Made by a program: the position numbers and the translations under genes. From Ruminococcus sp. CAG:403 (lineage in GTDB: Bacteria > Bacillota > Clostridia > Oscillospirales > Ruminococcaceae), in the NCBI GenBank assembly GCA_000437255.1, contig FR899103.1, forward strand, positions 114,124-126,395: 12,272 nt of DNA, in the 5' to 3' direction. How positions within the stretch are numbered: the stretch's first letter is position 1; each line of letters opens with the position of its first letter. The notes below the pieces were generated by a model that saw only the letters and a program-made list of their open reading frames with translations, made no database searches and was not told the origin of the DNA. Below, piece after piece: positions 1 to 5,861 of this stretch.

Positions 1-1
1 C

Positions 2-100
2 CCCCAGCTGCGGCAGCTGCCGTTTATTTTAGAAACGCCAAATGATGATGCAGGTTATGCAGCTGAAATTGCATTGCTGCGTGCCCATTATCAAGAGTAA
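2..100 (+). CDS. nfo: Endonuclease IV (AP endonuclease), C-terminal fragment
   Basis: The window opens inside this gene. The visible 32 residues, read from base 2 to the TAA at 98-100, include LPFILETPNDDAGYAAEIAL. This resembles the C-terminal end of family-2 AP endonucleases (endonuclease IV), where the ILETP stretch carries a conserved Glu that binds the metal site. The enzyme cuts DNA 5' to abasic sites in base-excision repair in the cytoplasm. The fragment ends with a short helix-like ALLRAHYQE tail, as expected for the native C-terminus. Its start and upstream context lie outside the window. It converges on the minus-strand HAD gene, and the two share the hairpin at 133-181. The call rests on a short stretch, so the family is likely but not certain. 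Confidence 0.8.
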   Translation, partial: PQLRQLPFILETPNDDAGYAAEIALLRAHYQE

Positions 101-132
101 AAGCAAGTGGAATTGGAACAATTGGATTCTAT

Positions 133-181
133 AAAAAATTTGGTGCAGCAATTTTGAGAAATTGCTGCACCAAATTTTTTT
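133..181. terminator. Bidirectional rho-independent terminator
   Basis: Bases 133-154 and 159-180 form a perfect 22-bp inverted repeat around a 4-nt TGAG loop. The stem core is GGTGCAGCAATTT and the outer ends are A6 on the left and T7 on the right, so each strand gives a GC-containing hairpin followed by a U tract. It sits between the convergent endonuclease IV gene (stop at 100) and the HAD phosphatase gene (stop at 195) and most likely ends both transcripts. Confidence 0.93.
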
Positions 182-194
182 GTATGCGTTTATT

Positions 195-863
195 TTATTG
201 ATTATTAGGAGAAAGCAGATAATCTGCCACTGCTGTCGGACTGGGCAAAATAGCGGAGGCACCGTATGCTTCCAGTTCGCCTTCCGGTGCATAGCCGTAA
301 GAAACACCAAGAAAGGGGATGCTTTGCTGTTTGGCACCAATGGCATCATGCTTGCGGTCTCCGATCATCATACACTGTGCATGATGATCAGGGCAAATGG
401 AAAGCCGCTTCAATGCGTAGCCAATGACATCTGCTTTGGTCTCCCCGTCTCGCTCTAAACTGCTTCCGGCAATGACCTCAAAATAGTCAGTCAATTGAAA
501 ATGCGCCAGAATTTGCAGCGTATAGGGCTCCGGCTTGGAAGTTGCAACTGCCAGGTGCTTTCCGGCAGCTTTTAGCCGTTGCAGCATCTCTGGTACACCA
601 TCATATACCCGATTTTCAAACATGCCGATGGTAGAAAAACGCTTGCGGTATTGTTCCACTGCAAAGGCGGTTTCCTCCGGGGACATCTGACAAAAGGCAG
701 GGAAAGACTCCGATAATGGTGGGCCAATAAATGGATAAAGTTTGGTTTCATCCGGTTCCGGTCTGCCGCACTGCGCTAAGGCATACTGCACACAGCGCAA
801 AATGCCCTCTTTGGAGTCGGTTAAGGTACCATCCAGGTCAAATAAAAGATAAGTTGCGGACAT
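195..863 (-). CDS. HAD-superfamily phosphatase, phosphoglycolate phosphatase-like
   Basis: This 222-aa protein is a cytoplasmic HAD hydrolase that removes phosphate from a small phosphorylated metabolite. All four HAD motifs are visible: motif I FDLDGT (nucleophile Asp9, acid Asp11), motif II VATSKP near residue 108, the motif III Lys143, and motif IV MIGDRKHD with Asp169 and Asp173. An insert between motifs I and II (roughly residues 17-85) fits a helical C1 cap, as in Gph/PGP enzymes. The ATG at 863 is chosen because AGGAGG lies 10 nt upstream, embedded in the last codons of mnmA. A longer frame from 890 would start inside mnmA with nothing to favour it. The gene follows mnmA by 2 nt and is last in the nadA-mnmA operon. 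The substrate cannot be read from sequence: phosphoglycolate, pyrophosphate and nucleotide monophosphates are all possible. Confidence 0.88.
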   Translation of the reverse strand: MSATYLLFDLDGTLTDSKEGILRCVQYALAQCGRPEPDETKLYPFIGPPLSESFPAFCQMSPEETAFAVEQYRKRFSTIGMFENRVYDGVPEMLQRLKAAGKHLAVATSKPEPYTLQILAHFQLTDYFEVIAGSSLERDGETKADVIGYALKRLSICPDHHAQCMMIGDRKHDAIGAKQQSIPFLGVSYGYAPEGELEAYGASAILPSPTAVADYLLSPNNQ

Positions 864-865
864 TG

Positions 866-1963
866 TTACAGTTCCTCCTGGTTGGCACAAATTGTACCAC
901 CGCCAATGACATAGTCCCCGTCATAGAGTACCACCGCCTGACCCGGTGTAATGGCACGCTGCGGCTCATCAAAGACAATATGCAGGCGGTCTGTGTCCGT
1001 TTGGGTAACAGTTGCCCATTGTTCTGTATGGCGATAGCGTACTTTTGCTTTAACCCGAATGGGTTCGTTCAGTTGCTCATACGGAATCAGATTGATGTCG
1101 AATGCATCCAATTCCCGAGTGAACAGGTCTTCATTCAGCCCCAGTACCACTTCATTTTGTGCCATGTGCTTGGCGCAGACATAGTGCGGCTGCGGCAGTG
1201 CCAGCCCCAGTCCCTTTCGCTGTCCAATGGTATAGCGTACAATGCCGCGGTGCTGTCCCAGGACATTGCCCTGCAAATCGACAAAGTTGCCGCTGGGGTA
1301 AGTCTTTCCGGTATAACGTTCCAGGAATCCGGTATAATCGCCATCTGGTACGAAGCAGATATCCTGGCTGTCGTGCTTTCGAGCATTGACAAAGCCGTTT
1401 TCCTCTGCAATTTCCCGTACCTGTGCTTTGGTATAACCGCCGAGTGGGAACTGAATCCGGGCAAGCTGTTTCTGATTCAGCATGTAAAGGACGTAGCTTT
1501 GGTCTTTGCTGAGATCGGCTGCCTTTTTCAGCCAGTAACGTCCGGTGTCCGCATGGTATTCGATCTGTGCATAATGTCCGGTTGCCAGGTAGGCGATATC
1601 CAATTCATTGGCACGCTGGAACATTTTTTGAAATTTCAAATATCGGTTGCATTCCAGGCAGGGATTGGGTGTGAAGCCAGTTTCATATGCCTGTACAAAC
1701 GGATCCATGACATGGCATCGAAAGTCTGCTTTGAAATTAAAGACAAAATAGGGCATATCCAGCCGGTATGCTACACTTCTGGCATCTTCTACATCCGAAA
1801 GGGAACAGCAGGTGCTCTCGCCATTTACGCCGATTTCATCGGAATCAAACAGCTTCATCGTGGCACCGATGCAGGAAAAGCCCTGTTGCTGGAGCAGAAA
1901 AGCGGCAACCGAACTATCTACGCCGCCGCTCATGCCAATTAATACGGTTTTTTCACGTGTCAT
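866..1963 (-). CDS. mnmA: tRNA-specific 2-thiouridylase MnmA
   Basis: MnmA adds the 2-thio group to U34 of Lys, Glu and Gln tRNAs. It adenylates the base with ATP and takes sulfur from a cysteine-desulfurase relay. The 365-aa length is typical. An N-terminal PP-loop ATP pyrophosphatase motif SGGVDSS lies at 12-18. The two catalytic cysteines are visible as Cys102 in TPNPCLECN and Cys203 in HDSQDICFVPDGDY, matching the family's Cys pair. TGHYAQ and the GIVRYTIGQRKGLGL stretch are also family hallmarks, followed by a C-terminal beta-barrel. I chose the ATG at 1963 because AGGTGG sits 5 nt upstream. A GTG at 1972 overlaps that site and is rejected. The gene starts 1 nt after the nadA stop and ends 2 nt before the HAD gene, so the three are probably cotranscribed and translationally coupled. 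No desulfurase is adjacent. Confidence 0.97.
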   Translation of the reverse strand: MTREKTVLIGMSGGVDSSVAAFLLQQQGFSCIGATMKLFDSDEIGVNGESTCCSLSDVEDARSVAYRLDMPYFVFNFKADFRCHVMDPFVQAYETGFTPNPCLECNRYLKFQKMFQRANELDIAYLATGHYAQIEYHADTGRYWLKKAADLSKDQSYVLYMLNQKQLARIQFPLGGYTKAQVREIAEENGFVNARKHDSQDICFVPDGDYTGFLERYTGKTYPSGNFVDLQGNVLGQHRGIVRYTIGQRKGLGLALPQPHYVCAKHMAQNEVVLGLNEDLFTRELDAFDINLIPYEQLNEPIRVKAKVRYRHTEQWATVTQTDTDRLHIVFDEPQRAITPGQAVVLYDGDYVIGGGTICANQEEL

Positions 1964-1964
1964 A

Positions 1965-2882
1965 TTAACCACCTAATGCGATCATCTGATCGATGCATCG
2001 TCTTGCAGCTTGAATTTTTTCTGCTTCCATGCAGATTTCTTCGCCAGCTGTTCCCTGTAGGAAGTGATAAACATCCATCAATGTGGTTGCTTTCATATTC
2101 TGGCAAACCAATTTTTTGGTCAGTGGATAGAATTGCTTGTCCGGGCAGGCATACTGTAGGGTTTCTGCAATGCTAATTTCTGTTCCAATGATGAAAGAGG
2201 TTGCATCGGACTGCTTGGCATAGGCAATGATGCCGGATGTGGAACCAATGTAATCAGCACGGTCACAAATATTGGGCTGGCATTCCGGATGTACCAGAAC
2301 CAGTGCTTCGGGATGTCTTGCCTTTGCCTTTTCCAGATCCTTAACAGAAACAGCAGCATGAACCGGGCAGCCGCCCTGGAGCAGTTTGATGTCCTTTTCC
2401 GGAACCTGTTTTTTCACATAAGCACCCAGGTTGCAGTCTGGAATAAAGAGAATCTTGGAATTGGGCAGCTGCTTGACAATCTTAACCGCAGAAGAAGAGG
2501 TAACGCAGACATCACAGATGCATTTTAAATCGGCCGTGGTGTTGATGTATGCCACAACGGTATGATCTGGATATTTGGCTTTTACTGCTTCAATCAAATC
2601 CACATCCATTTGTTCTGCCATTGGGCAGCCGGCAATCGGATTGGAGAGATAGACATGTTTTTCCGGCGAGAGAATTTTTACGGTTTCTGCCATGAACCGA
2701 ACGCCGCACATTAAAATATTTTTTTGCGGCGTATCCTTTGCCTTGACGCTTAATTGATAGGAATCCCCTGTAAAATCTGCAATCTCTGCAATTTCAGATG
2801 CCTGATAGCTGTGTGCTAAGATACAGACATCCTTTTCTTTTTTGAGTGATAAAATTGCATCCTGCAATTCCCTGATTTTCAT
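1965..2882 (-). CDS. nadA: Quinolinate synthase NadA
   Basis: NadA is a [4Fe-4S] enzyme that condenses iminoaspartate with dihydroxyacetone phosphate to quinolinate in de novo NAD synthesis. The 305-aa product shows the three pseudo-repeated domains of the family: AHSYQ...GDSYQLS near 23-45, GCPMAE with Cys86, TSSSAV near 128-133, GGCPVH with Cys172, HPEC...STSGI near 198-217, GTEIS near 233, and CQNMK with Cys260. Cys86, Cys172 and Cys260 line up in spacing with the three cluster ligands of characterised NadA proteins. The ATG at 2882 is preferred because AAAGGA lies 9 nt upstream. In-frame extension to 2981 would run back through the promoter. NadB and NadC, which often sit beside nadA, are absent, and the next genes are mnmA and a phosphatase. 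Confidence 0.97.
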   Translation of the reverse strand: MKIRELQDAILSLKKEKDVCILAHSYQASEIAEIADFTGDSYQLSVKAKDTPQKNILMCGVRFMAETVKILSPEKHVYLSNPIAGCPMAEQMDVDLIEAVKAKYPDHTVVAYINTTADLKCICDVCVTSSSAVKIVKQLPNSKILFIPDCNLGAYVKKQVPEKDIKLLQGGCPVHAAVSVKDLEKAKARHPEALVLVHPECQPNICDRADYIGSTSGIIAYAKQSDATSFIIGTEISIAETLQYACPDKQFYPLTKKLVCQNMKATTLMDVYHFLQGTAGEEICMEAEKIQAARRCIDQMIALGG

Positions 2883-2914
2883 ATGCTCTGTTCCTTTCGC
2901 TTTTGCTTTTGATC

Positions 2915-2931
2915 TTGCTGCGGGGCAGCAA
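2915..2931 (-). other. Small hairpin in the nadA 5' leader
   Basis: A perfect 7-bp inverted repeat TTGCTGC/GCAGCAA closes a 3-nt loop in the roughly 60-nt leader between the nadA promoter and its ribosome binding site. It ends about 20 nt upstream of the AAAGGA site. It is too small to be a known riboswitch and has no U tract, so it is not a terminator. It could stabilise the mRNA or affect initiation, but no function is shown. Confidence 0.35.
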
Positions 2932-2952
2932 ATGATGCATTTGTTCTCCAAA

Positions 2953-2981
2953 AGTATAGCACATCTATAGGAAATAGTCAA
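2953..2981 (-). promoter_or_regulatory. Sigma-A-type promoter of nadA-mnmA-HAD operon
   Basis: On the minus strand, TTGACT (2981-2976) and TATACT (2958-2953) are separated by exactly 17 nt, each one base from consensus. The predicted start is near 2946, giving a leader of about 64 nt before the nadA ATG at 2882. It is divergent from the gntR promoter at 3181-3209. Confidence 0.85.
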
Positions 2982-3180
2982 GATTTTTCATATTTCGATG
3001 CCTACTTTCAGGTTCGGTTAATGATTTGTAAATGATTGTGTCATGATTACAGCTGTTTGTAAAAACGGGAAGAAAACGAGAAGGAGAATGGAAAATTTGG
3101 TAAAAAGGATGAAACGATCAGCAAAATGCGGCGGCATTTTTGGGCAACTTGTTAAAATTTCAAAATTGTGGAAAAAGCAC
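2982..3180. other. Intergenic spacer between divergent promoters; no gene seen
   Basis: This stretch lies between the nadA and gntR promoters. It is A-rich on the plus strand. The only structure I can point to is a weak 7-bp hairpin, AAAATGC/GCATTTT at 3123-3140, followed by one more T. A 37-codon reading frame from 3088 is considered and rejected elsewhere. I see no RNA gene or clear operator. Confidence 0.5.
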
Positions 3181-3209
3181 TTGACAAACTCTGCGAAATA
3201 GTGTACCAT
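3181..3209 (+). promoter_or_regulatory. Sigma-A-type promoter of the gntR-ABC operon
   Basis: A consensus -35 TTGACA (3181-3186) is followed after 17 nt by TACCAT (3204-3209), a -10 two bases from TATAAT. Transcription should start near 3216, inside the palindrome at 3214-3225, leaving a short leader to the GGAGGG site at 3241-3246. Confidence 0.82.
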
Positions 3210-3228
3210 ATAGCTAGTGCACTAGTAC
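3199..3228 (+). promoter_or_regulatory. Probable operator for the YtrA-like GntR repressor
   Basis: A perfect 12-bp palindrome CTAGTGCACTAG (3214-3225) lies just downstream of the -10 and over the likely start site. A related TAGTGTAC (3199-3206) overlaps the -10. Read together, AGTGTA (3200-3205), 12 nt, then TGCACT (3218-3223) forms an imperfect inverted repeat. This resembles the AGTGTA-type inverted repeat reported for B. subtilis YtrA. Its position would block RNA polymerase, so autorepression of the gntR-ABC operon is inferred. Either half-site pairing is possible. Confidence 0.65.
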
Positions 3229-3252
3229 GTTGGATTGATTGGAGGGAAAAGC

Positions 3253-3636
3253 ATGAAGTTTCAGACAAATTATCCGATTTACCTGCAAATTGCAGATGAT
3301 ATCAAACGAAAAATCGTTGTGGGAGAGCTTCATCCCGGCGACAAATTGCCATCGAATATTGATTTGGCGCTACAGTATGAAGTGAATCCCAACACCGCTG
3401 TTCGCATTTACAAGGAATTGGAGCAGGAATCCATTTCCTTTACCAAGCGTGGCATCGGTACGTTTTTGACAGAAGATCCCGGTATGCCTGACCGATTGAA
3501 GCGGGAGATCGTCACAAAGCTGGCGCACGATTTTTTGGAAACGATGCGGCAATACCATCTTTCCAACCAGGAAATTTCACAAATTTTACAGCAAGAAATG
3601 AACAGAGGAGAGGAAGAATCATATGCTAAAGTTTGA
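3253..3636 (+). CDS. GntR-family transcriptional regulator, YtrA subfamily
   Basis: This 127-aa protein is an N-terminal winged helix-turn-helix (about residues 5-75) with only a short helical C-terminal part (about 80-115). That is the YtrA layout, not the longer FadR, HutC or MocR types. The typical GntR stretch is visible: PIYLQIADDIKRKI, then GELHPGDKLPS, then NPNTAVRIYKELE as recognition helix, then GIGTFL as the wing. The ATG at 3253 has GGAGGG 6 nt upstream. The end overlaps the ABC ATPase gene by 14 nt, indicating translational coupling. YtrA regulators usually repress the ABC transporter they are encoded with, and the palindrome over the promoter fits this. The inducing signal is unknown; cell-envelope-active compounds are a family-based guess. 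Confidence 0.93.
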   Translation: MKFQTNYPIYLQIADDIKRKIVVGELHPGDKLPSNIDLALQYEVNPNTAVRIYKELEQESISFTKRGIGTFLTEDPGMPDRLKREIVTKLAHDFLETMRQYHLSNQEISQILQQEMNRGEEESYAKV

Positions 3637-4516
3637 ACATGTTGTCAAAGGCTATGGCAGTCGAAAGGCGTTGGATGATCTGACCGTTACATTTGAACCG
3701 GGAAAGGTTTATGCACTGGTCGGCCCCAATGGAAGCGGAAAAAGTACCATGATGAAAGCAACTGCCGGATTGGTGAAGCTGACAAGCGGTTCCTTGACCT
3801 ATCGGGGAATGAAAATTGGAACGGAAACCAAAAAGCACATTGCCTATATGTCGACGGAGCCGTTTTATTATGACTGGATGCGTATCTCAGATGTAGCGCA
3901 TTTTTATGGGGATTTCTTTGCAGACTTTGACCAGGAGAATTTCCGGCAGCTGCTGCAATTTATGGAACTGGATCCTAGTATGAAAGTGAAGGCGCTCTCC
4001 TCCGGTATGGCAGCAAAGCTGAAAATTGCAGCTACGCTTTCTCGCCATGCGGAATTGATTATGCTGGATGAACCGTTGAATGGCATTGACCTGATCGGGC
4101 GGGATCAGATCATTCATGCTGTCATTCGGGCAACCAATCCCAATTCTACCTTTATCATTTCCAGTCACTTGTTTGATGAACTAGAACCGATTGTCGACAA
4201 TGTCGTCATGATGAAGCAGGGAAAGCTGGTTCTGGAAGGTACTTTGGAGGACATTCGCAGCCGATATGGAAAATCCATCACCGATTTGTACCGGGAAGTA
4301 TATGCGGATATGGCGTATATGGGGCAGCCGTATCCTGGTGGCATGCCAGCATATGGACAGCCGCCTGTATATGGACAGCCACAGCAGCCCTATTACAATG
4401 GAATGCCGCAGCAGCCCGTTCCGCCAGTTGTGCCGCAGCAGCAAGTACCGCCAACGGTGCAGCCGCAGCAGCAGACTTCATCCAATTCCGATTCCAATTC
4501 CCAGCCGCAGCAGTAA
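3623..4516 (+). CDS. ABC transporter ATP-binding protein with Pro/Gln/Tyr-rich C-terminal tail
   Basis: This 297-aa ATPase is the energy subunit for the membrane protein encoded next to it. Walker A is GPNGSGKST (34-42), Walker B is LIMLDEP (145-151) and the switch His is SSH (His182). Two motifs are not standard: the signature reads LSSGM (125-129) instead of LSGGQ, and the Q-loop region reads AYMSTEP (74-80) without a Gln. A domain of about 225 residues is the usual size. The last ~69 residues (229-297) are an extra low-complexity tail rich in Pro, Gln, Tyr and Gly, then Ser/Asn, with YGQP repeats; it looks disordered and cytoplasmic. An AGGAG-rich site precedes the ATG at 3623, which lies inside the end of gntR. 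Such pairs often act as exporters or resistance and sensing modules. The substrate is unknown. Confidence 0.93.
   Translation: MLKFEHVVKGYGSRKALDDLTVTFEPGKVYALVGPNGSGKSTMMKATAGLVKLTSGSLTYRGMKIGTETKKHIAYMSTEPFYYDWMRISDVAHFYGDFFADFDQENFRQLLQFMELDPSMKVKALSSGMAAKLKIAATLSRHAELIMLDEPLNGIDLIGRDQIIHAVIRATNPNSTFIISSHLFDELEPIVDNVVMMKQGKLVLEGTLEDIRSRYGKSITDLYREVYADMAYMGQPYPGGMPAYGQPPVYGQPQQPYYNGMPQQPVPPVVPQQQVPPTVQPQQQTSSNSDSNSQPQQ
4351..4380 (+). repeat. Two direct 12-bp repeats encoding YGQP units
   Basis: ATATGGACAGCC occurs at 4351-4362 and again at 4369-4380, an 18-nt period that keeps the reading frame and encodes consecutive YGQPPV and YGQPQQ units. Flanking codons are dominated by CAG and CCG/CCA. 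This fits local expansion by slippage inside the ATPase tail. Confidence 0.75.
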
Positions 4517-4529
4517 GGAGAGATGCCGT

Positions 4530-5342
4530 ATGTTAAAATTAATGAAATATGAATTACGAAAAACCAGAATGTTCTTTCTGGTAACCGTTGCAATAATTGC
4601 CATTACAGAACTTTTGTTTTTAATTGGATACTATGGAAATTTTGAAACCCCGTTTGTCATTTCGGTGATACTGGCATTTCTGATTTTTATTGGCGGATTT
4701 TTTGCGGCAATGGTATTCAGCTTTATGCTGTATTACAATGACATTTCGAAAAAACCGGGCTATCTGCTCTTTATGACGCCGCAGTCTACCGCAAAAATTA
4801 TTGCTTCCAAGCTATTGGTTGGATTCATCGGACTGATTGGCATTTTGCTGCTGGAAGGGATTTTTGCAGTACCAAGTTTCCTGCTTGTTTTCCATGATCA
4901 ATCCGATGGCGCTTCTTTGGTGGATATGATCATCCGTCCTGTTATGGATGCCATGAAGGGCAACTGGGGCTACATCATTTTGTGGTTGATTACTTTGGTA
5001 ATCAGCTGGTTTGCCAATATTGTTGGTATTTTTGCAGCTATCGCACTGTCCAGAACGCTGCTGGGCAATCAAAAGGGTGGCAATCTCGTTGCATTCTTGT
5101 TCTGGATTGGAATTAACACAGTAGAATCTATGATTACTTATTTAGGTACGTTCCTGTTTGGAGACTTTTTATCGCCTAGCATGGGAATCAATACGGAAGC
5201 AATGTCCGCATCGGAAGCTGTTTCTGTTGTGGTTAATTTTACTGCTACACCATTGGTATTTTCTTTGGTTCTGACTATTGTGTTCGGAGTAGGTTTGTAT
5301 GCCCTGACAGTGTGGCTGACAGACAAGAAAATGAGTCTGTAA
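4530..5342 (+). CDS. ABC transporter permease, six predicted membrane helices
   Basis: This 270-aa integral membrane protein is the partner of the preceding ATPase. Hydrophobic segments fall near residues 14-33, 42-67, 93-120, 147-172, 184-208 and 238-262. That gives about six helices, with an N-terminal cytoplasmic MLKLMKYELRKTR start typical of small ABC-2-like permeases. The GYLLFMTPQS stretch at 77-86, after helix 2, is a common feature of YtrC/D-like and bacteriocin-resistance permeases. The ATG at 4530 has AAGGAG 9 nt upstream; the next ATG at 4542 is too far from it. The start lies 13 nt after the ATPase stop. No solute-binding protein is present, which argues for export or lipid-side action rather than import. 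A strong terminator follows. Confidence 0.9.
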   Translation: MLKLMKYELRKTRMFFLVTVAIIAITELLFLIGYYGNFETPFVISVILAFLIFIGGFFAAMVFSFMLYYNDISKKPGYLLFMTPQSTAKIIASKLLVGFIGLIGILLLEGIFAVPSFLLVFHDQSDGASLVDMIIRPVMDAMKGNWGYIILWLITLVISWFANIVGIFAAIALSRTLLGNQKGGNLVAFLFWIGINTVESMITYLGTFLFGDFLSPSMGINTEAMSASEAVSVVVNFTATPLVFSLVLTIVFGVGLYALTVWLTDKKMSL

Positions 5343-5370
5343 GGTTTTTAAAACGATCATACGCTTTGCG

Positions 5371-5407
5371 AAAGAGCCGGTCAAAATGCATTTGACCGGC
5401 TCTTTTT
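5371..5407 (+). terminator. Rho-independent terminator of the gntR-ABC operon
   Basis: A perfect 15-bp stem (5371-5385 with 5391-5405, core GAGCCGGTC/GACCGGCTC) closes a 5-nt ATGCA loop and runs into T5 (5403-5407). It lies 28 nt after the permease stop and isolates that operon from the sporulation module. Confidence 0.95.
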
Positions 5408-5435
5408 GAATATATAGACAAGAGAAAACAGATGC

Positions 5436-5483
5436 CCTGCAAAAAAATCATATGCCGTACGGGAATTTGACAAAATTTGCAGG
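5436..5483. repeat. 8-bp inverted repeat flanking the candidate Spo0A site
   Basis: CCTGCAAA (5436-5443) and TTTGCAGG (5476-5483) are exact reverse complements 32 nt apart. The right arm runs into the sigma-H-like -35 motif upstream of spoIIAA. It may be an operator pair or chance in A/T-rich DNA; the spacing is long for a hairpin. Confidence 0.35.
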
Positions 5484-5508
5484 ATGGAATTGCTACAATA
5501 AAGAAAAC
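5466..5508 (+). promoter_or_regulatory. Candidate sporulation promoter of spoIIA with Spo0A box
   Basis: Two readings fit. First, GCAGGATGG (5479-5487), 12 nt, then AAAGAAAAC (5500-5508) resembles the sigma-H consensus RNAGGAWWW / RNNGAATWW with a few mismatches. Just upstream, TTTGACA (5466-5472) is the reverse complement of TGTCAAA, an acceptable Spo0A box, about -41 to -47 from a start near 5513. Second, TTGACA (5467-5472) and TACAAT (5494-5499) form a sigma-A-like pair with a 21-nt spacer, the long-spacer, Spo0A-dependent arrangement known from B. subtilis spoIIE and spoIIG. Either reading makes the operon Spo0A-controlled; the sequence alone does not decide which. Confidence 0.5.
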
Positions 5509-5538
5509 CATGCATAGAAGTAAAGGAGGAATGCATGC

Positions 5539-5859
5539 ATGACAGTTACCATCCAACAGACAGACGACTGCATGACAGCCGTACTGGAAGGAGAATTGGA
5601 TCATCATTGTGCCGGATCCATTCGCAAAGAAATCGATGCAGCCGTACGGGATCAGGAACCGGTTCTGCTCTATTTGGACTTTCATTTGGTGACCTTTATG
5701 GATAGTTCCGGAATTGGTTTGATTATGGGACGCCATCAGCTGATGCAGAGCCTGGGCGGACAAGTTTTAATTTTGGATCCGCCGCAGCACATTCGCAGGG
5801 TACTTCGCATTTCAGGCATTGAGCGGATTGCCAAAGTCGTCAGCAGCAAGGAGGTGTGA
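5539..5859 (+). CDS. spoIIAA: Anti-sigma-F factor antagonist SpoIIAA (STAS domain)
   Basis: This 106-aa single STAS-domain protein binds SpoIIAB and releases sigma-F when unphosphorylated. The phosphorylation site is FMDSSGIGLI, with Ser57 as the likely target of the SpoIIAB kinase (second Ser of DSSG). The beta-strand ahead of it reads PVLLYLDFHLVTF, and the C-terminal RVLRISGIERI segment is typical of the family. The ATG at 5539 lies 9 nt after AAAGGAGG; two other ATGs at 5531 and 5535 are in other frames. The gene is first in the module and ends 2 nt before spoIIAB. RsbV of the SigB stress system has the same fold, but the SigF that follows supports the sporulation assignment. Confidence 0.93.
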   Translation: MTVTIQQTDDCMTAVLEGELDHHCAGSIRKEIDAAVRDQEPVLLYLDFHLVTFMDSSGIGLIMGRHQLMQSLGGQVLILDPPQHIRRVLRISGIERIAKVVSSKEV

Positions 5860-5861
5860 GC

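Noticed and set aside
864..890. HAD phosphatase start at the ATG at 890, nine residues longer
   Set aside because: This would overlap the end of mnmA. AGGAGG is placed correctly for the ATG at 863, which gives the normal short lead before FDLDGT.
731..1942. A 403-codon open frame on the plus strand
   Set aside because: It is wholly antisense to mnmA and the HAD gene, whose motifs are unmistakable. Its product shows no coherent domain and it has no ribosome binding site.
2860..2940. A short upstream reading frame in the nadA leader starting at the ATG at 2940
   Set aside because: It would begin only about 6 nt from the predicted transcript start, has a poor ribosome site and runs out of frame into nadA without peptide features.
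3123..3141. AAAATGC/GCATTTT hairpin as a terminator
   Set aside because: The stem has only two G-C pairs and almost no T run beyond it, and no gene ends nearby, so it is not a convincing terminator.
3088..3201. A 37-codon Lys-rich peptide upstream of gntR, possibly a small cationic peptide
   Set aside because: AAGGAG is only 1 nt from the ATG, no convincing promoter precedes it, and it runs into the gntR promoter. In A-rich DNA such a frame is expected by chance.
4266..4529. Apparent 88-residue N-terminal extension of the permease in its own frame
   Set aside because: The stretch is the out-of-frame reading of the ATPase's CAG/CCG-rich tail. The AAGGAG site and the MLKLMKYELRK start at 4530 fit a permease start much better.
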